64,000 nt of DNA from an uncultured Erythrobacter sp. (GTDB lineage Bacteria > Pseudomonadota > Alphaproteobacteria > Sphingomonadales > Sphingomonadaceae): assembly GCA_947499095.1 (NCBI GenBank), contig CANMMR010000003.1, positions 353,201 through 417,200 of the forward strand, given 5' to 3'. The position numbers and the translations under genes were made by a program. Shown in pieces: positions 59,432 to 64,000 of this stretch. A model generated the notes under the pieces. The model saw only the letters and a list, made by a program, of their open reading frames with translations, did not search any database and was not told the origin of the DNA. The number at the start of each line of letters is the position of its first letter. The first letter of the stretch is position 1.

Positions 59432-62400
59432 TCGCTTTCCTGCTGCTGAATGGTGGATTCATCGGGGACGAGGTCCGCCGGCGAAATGTCGTCCTCGGCT
59501 TCCTCGCCGGTGATGCTGCGTCGCAAGAGGCGCTCGCCGTCGTCGGAGAGCAGGCCCAGCTCGCGCGGATCGCGCACGGCAGACGGATCGTAGAGCGCCT
59601 TCATGCTCGTCAGCAGCTGGTAGAATTGCGCCCGGATATTGATCCGGAACTGCAACGGCAGCGCGGCGAGGCGCTTGGTGATGAAATTGGACGAGGCGCC
59701 CTCGCCCTGGCTCACGCCGTCGAAGCGCACGCGGGTGACGATTTCGCCCGTCAGCGGCCCTTCCATCACCACGCGCATCTGGCGGTAATCGAGGCTCTTG
59801 AGGGCATCGAAGGCGAAATTGGCGATCGGCGATAGGTCCTCGTAAGTCAGCTCGCCGACATAGGAGATATTGCCCCCCGGCTCGCGGGAGATAAGTACGC
59901 CCGTATCGATGCGGCCATTGCCGTTGGCGTCGAACACGATGGGGATGGTGCCGTCGAACTTGCCAGTGGCGGAAAGGTTTTCCAGCTCCATCTGCGCCAC
60001 GAATTGCGCGGCCTCGAGGCCGACGATCTCGAAGATATAGCGCCGCTCCTCGCTCGCCCCGATGTTGAAATCGACATCGCGCAGGTAGAGCTGGCCGCCC
60101 ATGAAGGGCCAGCTGCCCCCTGCCACCGCCAGCACCTCACCATTACGCAGTTCGAATTCGACCTCGCCGTCGAGCACTTCGATGCCCGGATTGACCGCAG
60201 CGACGCGCAGCCGCTGGTTCGGCGCGGTCGTCAGGCCGAGCAGATCGGTGAATCGGATAGTCCCGCTCGCGCCGGTCACCGGCCCGAAAGCGGCTGCGAA
60301 ATCGAGGTCTTCGGTGGTGAAGCTGCCCGTGCTGGTCACTTCGCCCGCGGGCGACCAGTCGATCCGGCCTTCGCCCGTCACCACGCCATCGGCATTGGCT
60401 ACGACGCCCAGGGCGAGCCGTGATAACTCGTCCGGCTGCAATTGGCCGTCGAACAGGACGCCCGGAATATCGAGGTCGGCATAGCCCGATCCGCTCGACA
60501 GATCGTGGCGGATATCGACTTCGGTCACGACCCGGTCGCTGCCCGGATGACGCAGGACGGCGTTCGCGTCGATCACATTGTCGACGAGCGTCAGACGCGC
60601 GTCGCGGGCGTCGAGCGGCTCGAAACGCGCGTCGGCCTGCCGGTCGAACAGGCGGAAGACGCCGTCCGATATGGCCAGCGCGCCATTGGCATAGGACCAG
60701 TCGCCGCTGGTGTTGCGGATATCGAGGGGAACGGAAGCCAGCGTGACTTCCGCGTCGTCGAAGGTTCCGGCGATATCCCTGCCGAAGCGTGCGGTGAGAT
60801 CGCTGATGCGGAAGCGGCTCGCCGTGTCTGCCGGCCCGAGCGATATGTCGAGGGCGCGTGCCGTCATGACGCCGGGAAAGGCCAGCCCGACCGGCCCGCT
60901 CGCAATGCGGATCGGGGTCTGGCCGAGAAAACCTTCGAGGTCGAGAGCGCTCGTGCCCGCCGCGATCCGCAATCCTCCGGGACCGCTCGACACGATGGAT
61001 CGGCCGCTGGCGGGGCAAATGGTCAAACCCTTCCGCTCGAAGCGGAGGTTCGCGAGTTCGAGCCGGTCGAAGGCAACCGGCGTGCAGCTGTTCCACAGCG
61101 CCAGCGATCCGCCGGATTGCCAGCGGCCATCGACCGGGATGCGCAGGTTTTCGGTCGCGCCGCCCGGGAGCGGGCCGGATGCCTCGATCCGACCGGCGAA
61201 GCGGACGACACCGTCGGGGGCCTGGAACACGTTGAGCTGCGGGACTGCCAAAGCCGAGTTTCCGGCCGTGTATCGCTCCATCGACAGGCGGAAGACCGAA
61301 GCGCCGCGCGCCGATTGCTCCATCCGCCCGTTGATCCGCGGCATGTCTGCGCCGCCGGTCGCGATGTTGCCTGACAATCGCGGAGCGCCATCGCCCTCGA
61401 CGCCATATTCGAAGCGCGAGAGCGATACGACGCGCTCGCCGCTGCCGCTCGACAGCTGCGCGGACGGCAGGATCAAAGCGATATTGTCGTCAGTGCTGCG
61501 GAAACGGAAATCGGCTTCCAAGGCGCTCCCCCGCGCCTTGGTCTGAAGTGCAGCCGCGATTTGGCGAACGATCGGTTCCACCAGTGTCCCGTCACCGACT
61601 TCGGCCAGCGACCGGAAAGACGACAGCATCTGCGCGCCGGGGCGCAGGCCATTGCCTTCGAGGCGGCCCTCGAGCTGCACTCGCTCGAAATCGGAGCGCA
61701 GCCGGCCCTGCCCCTCGACCGACAGGATCGCCGCAAGTGCTTGTGGGCTATCGACGCCGCGGCCGACCAGCGCATAGCGGACAGCCACCGTCTCTCCCGG
61801 CATGCTGGCGCGCACCGTCCCCGTGACGCCATCAGCGGCATAGTCGGCGTAACGCGAGGCTCCGCCATCAACGCGCGCGGCCAGTTGAGCGCCGGACAGT
61901 TCTTCGTCGAGCGAGGCGTCGAGTTCGAAGTCGTAGTCCGCAAGGGCCAGCCCGGCGTCCTCGCACGCAAGCCGGCCGAAGCGCACCGGCCCACTGAAGC
62001 GCGGCTTGCCGCCGTCGGTCGTCACATCGCCATAGGCCGTGGCACCGGTCGCGGCGCAGCGGTCGAAGGCAAGTTCGGGCGCACTCGCAGCAAATATTCC
62101 TGCGAACCCATCGTCCAGCTGACCGGACCCTTCGACCTTGAGGCCCACGGGGCCGTAATCGGTTTCCAGCAGCCCCCGCCCGTCCTCGACGGCGACATTC
62201 AGCGCAGGCAGGCCCGGCGGCTCGTCGCTTTCGCGGAAGATCGCCGGGTCGAGTGCGCCGAAACTCAGCTCGCCATCGCGATAGGTTCCGAACAGGCGCG
62301 GACGCACCAGACTCACCGAAGCGATCTCCGGCAGGCCGAGCCGGTGCCGCAACCGAACCACGACCCGCTCGACGGTCAGGTCCGGCGCGTCCGGATCACC

Positions 62401-62661
62401 GATCACGAGGTTGGAAATTATCTGCGTGCGCCCACCGACCCGCTCTATCTCGTAGGTAGCCTTGAGGCCGTTGGCTGCCAGCTGGTCCGCAACCAAATCC
62501 TCGGCGATGCTGTAGCGGCTGAACCATGCGACAAGCAGCGCGGCGATGGCGAGCAACGCCAGAGTCGCGGGCACCATCCAGCGTTTCTTGCGCCAACGCG
62601 GACGCGATCGGGCAGGCTGCGCCCCTTCCTCGCCCGAGTCATCGATGCCAGCGCTTGCCAT
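59428..62661 (-). CDS. YdbH family AsmA-like intermembrane transport protein
   Basis: N-terminal TM followed by >1000-aa beta-rich region; C-terminal SYVGELTYEDLSPIANFAFDALKSLDYRQMRVVMEGPLTGEIVTRVRFDGV; neighbours YnbE/YdbL. Confidence 0.85.
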   Translation of the reverse strand: MASAGIDDSGEEGAQPARSRPRWRKKRWMVPATLALLAIAALLVAWFSRYSIAEDLVADQLAANGLKATYEIERVGGRTQIISNLVIGDPDAPDLTVERVVVRLRHRLGLPEIASVSLVRPRLFGTYRDGELSFGALDPAIFRESDEPPGLPALNVAVEDGRGLLETDYGPVGLKVEGSGQLDDGFAGIFAASAPELAFDRCAATGATAYGDVTTDGGKPRFSGPVRFGRLACEDAGLALADYDFELDASLDEELSGAQLAARVDGGASRYADYAADGVTGTVRASMPGETVAVRYALVGRGVDSPQALAAILSVEGQGRLRSDFERVQLEGRLEGNGLRPGAQMLSSFRSLAEVGDGTLVEPIVRQIAAALQTKARGSALEADFRFRSTDDNIALILPSAQLSSGSGERVVSLSRFEYGVEGDGAPRLSGNIATGGADMPRINGRMEQSARGASVFRLSMERYTAGNSALAVPQLNVFQAPDGVVRFAGRIEASGPLPGGATENLRIPVDGRWQSGGSLALWNSCTPVAFDRLELANLRFERKGLTICPASGRSIVSSGPGGLRIAAGTSALDLEGFLGQTPIRIASGPVGLAFPGVMTARALDISLGPADTASRFRISDLTARFGRDIAGTFDDAEVTLASVPLDIRNTSGDWSYANGALAISDGVFRLFDRQADARFEPLDARDARLTLVDNVIDANAVLRHPGSDRVVTEVDIRHDLSSGSGYADLDIPGVLFDGQLQPDELSRLALGVVANADGVVTGEGRIDWSPAGEVTSTGSFTTEDLDFAAAFGPVTGASGTIRFTDLLGLTTAPNQRLRVAAVNPGIEVLDGEVEFELRNGEVLAVAGGSWPFMGGQLYLRDVDFNIGASEERRYIFEIVGLEAAQFVAQMELENLSATGKFDGTIPIVFDANGNGRIDTGVLISREPGGNISYVGELTYEDLSPIANFAFDALKSLDYRQMRVVMEGPLTGEIVTRVRFDGVSQGEGASSNFITKRLAALPLQFRINIRAQFYQLLTSMKALYDPSAVRDPRELGLLSDDGERLLRRSITGEEAEDDISPADLVPDESTIQQQESE

Positions 62662-62716
62662 TGCGGCACACTTGCGCGCAAGCCGCGCCAAAGGCAATGC
62701 AAGTAATTGAATCGAA

Positions 62717-63430
62717 GTGACGGGGTTTCGCTTGCCGGAGAACAAGAAATCAACGGCGAGCCACGCCGGGGCCGGCCATCGTGAGCGGCTGCGCCAGCGG
62801 ATGCTGACCGGCGGCGCCGAAGCCCTCGCCGATTACGAACTGCTGGAATACCTTCTCTTCGCCGCCTTCCGCCAGGGCGATACCAAGCCGCTCGCCAAGC
62901 GCCTGATTGCGCATTTCGGCTCCTTCTCCGCCGTCCTCACCGCCGAAGTGGGCGCGCTGAAACAGGTCAAGGGCATGGGCGAGACCAGCGCGGCGGCGCT
63001 GCACTCGGTAGCGCTGGCCGCCCGCCGCATGACGCGCGGCGAAGTCGAGAACAAGCCGGTGCTCGGCAGCTGGCAAGCGCTGCTCGACTACCTTGCGGTC
63101 GACATGGCGCATCTCACGGTCGAGCGCGTGCGCGTCCTCTACCTCAACACCCAGAACCGCCTGATCCTCGACCATCATGTCGGCGACGGCTCGATCGACG
63201 AGGCTGCGATTCATCCGCGCGAGGTCATCCGCAAGGCTTTCGATATCGGCGCAACCGCGCTGATCCTGGTGCACAACCACCCGAGCGGCAATCCCGAGCC
63301 GAGCCGCGCCGACATCCAGATCACCCAGCGGATCGCCGAAGCCGGCCGCCTGCTAGGCGTGACAGTCCACGACCACGTGATCGTCGGGCGAAGCGGGCAT
63401 GTCTCGCTGCGCGCAAAGGGGCTGATCTGA
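62717..63430 (+). CDS. radC: RadC family protein (JAB/MPN domain)
   Basis: HNHPSGNPEPSRADIQIT JAMM motif; start uncertain (GTG 62717 or TTG 62731). Confidence 0.9.
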   Translation: MTGFRLPENKKSTASHAGAGHRERLRQRMLTGGAEALADYELLEYLLFAAFRQGDTKPLAKRLIAHFGSFSAVLTAEVGALKQVKGMGETSAAALHSVALAARRMTRGEVENKPVLGSWQALLDYLAVDMAHLTVERVRVLYLNTQNRLILDHHVGDGSIDEAAIHPREVIRKAFDIGATALILVHNHPSGNPEPSRADIQITQRIAEAGRLLGVTVHDHVIVGRSGHVSLRAKGLI

Positions 63431-63538
63431 CCGGCACGCACGGCACCAAGGGTTGCACAGCGGCGGGCATGCGGGAAATGGCTTTGTCTTGCGAGGCTCG
63501 CAGGGGGCGCTAGTAAGGCGGGCGAAGGGGACAATGCT

Positions 63539-64000
63539 TTGAACTTGAAGGCCGCGCTGGACGAGGCCCGCACCGAAGAGGACGTCAAGGACGCCTATAT
63601 CGCTGCGCTGGGCCTGAAGAAATATTTCAAGGGGCTGGTCGATATCCAGACCGAGGAGGTGTGGTTCGAGGCGAAGGACGCCCCCACCCCGGCCATCGTC
63701 ATGTTCGCGCAACCGTTCTTCTATGTCCGTGCGGCGCGCAAGCGGGGCGAGCCGATCCCCGCCTTTCTGGCCGTGATCGATCGCCAGAAGGCGGCGCTGA
63801 TGCCGACCGAAAAGGCGCTGGCCCTGCTGGACGACAAGAGCATCGAATGGCCCAAATCCGGCTCCGGCGCGGATCGCGTTCTGGCCGGGCAGATCGCTCC
63901 CTATGTCCAGGCGCATATCGTCGAGCGAAGCAGGCCATTGCTTATCCAGTTCAGCGGCGAACGCCGCCGGTGTTGCGTAACCGAGAGACGAGTGTGGTCG
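63539..64000 (+). CDS. N-terminal fragment of a probable restriction-modification/defence-like protein; truncated by window end; TTG start
   Basis: Open frame absent from the ORF track: LNLKAALDEARTEEDVKDAYIAALGLKKYFKGLVDIQTEEVWFEAKDAPTPAIVMFAQPFFYVRAARKRGEPIPAFLAVIDRQKAALMPTEKAL...; SD GAAGGGG upstream; VWFEAK resembles an ExK nuclease motif. Confidence 0.5.
   Translation, partial: MNLKAALDEARTEEDVKDAYIAALGLKKYFKGLVDIQTEEVWFEAKDAPTPAIVMFAQPFFYVRAARKRGEPIPAFLAVIDRQKAALMPTEKALALLDDKSIEWPKSGSGADRVLAGQIAPYVQAHIVERSRPLLIQFSGERRRCCVTERRVWS

Overview
This 64 kb window is GC-rich alphaproteobacterial chromosome. Gene content (atpI-B-E-F'-F, YdbH/YnbE/YdbL, class II-like PhaC) suggests Sphingomonadales/Erythrobacteraceae, but that placement is inference. 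Most of it is housekeeping: proA end, lepA, dnaN, fabG/fabD, rpsF-rpsR-rplI, amn, rimK/rimB, asd, rplS/trmD, rimM/rpsP/ffh, tRNA-Ala(GGC), aroA/cmk/rpsA, F0 ATP synthase and radC. The accessory parts are a BsuBI/PstI-like type II restriction-modification pair next to an HNH-nuclease remnant (3.1-6.0 kb), a terminase-small-subunit-like gene bracketed by 57-bp inverted repeats (1.8-3.0 kb), two tandem PAS-GGDEF-EAL-PilZ paralogs of which one has a degenerate EAL domain, and a TTG-started ORF running off the right edge that resembles the N-terminal nuclease region of a large restriction/defence protein. The strongest unexplained signal is a set of dispersed, highly structured non-coding elements at about 1.69-1.99, 2.93-3.08, 23.46-23.69 and 58.55-58.76 kb. 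They have TTTGTTGGG-type ends, lie at or within a few tens of nt of upstream stop codons, and carry short hairpins with complementary ATCC/GGAT loops. Two of them share a 69-bp identical near-perfect palindrome, with compensatory base changes in the flanking stems. All calls come from reading the sequence and ORF track; no database searches were run.
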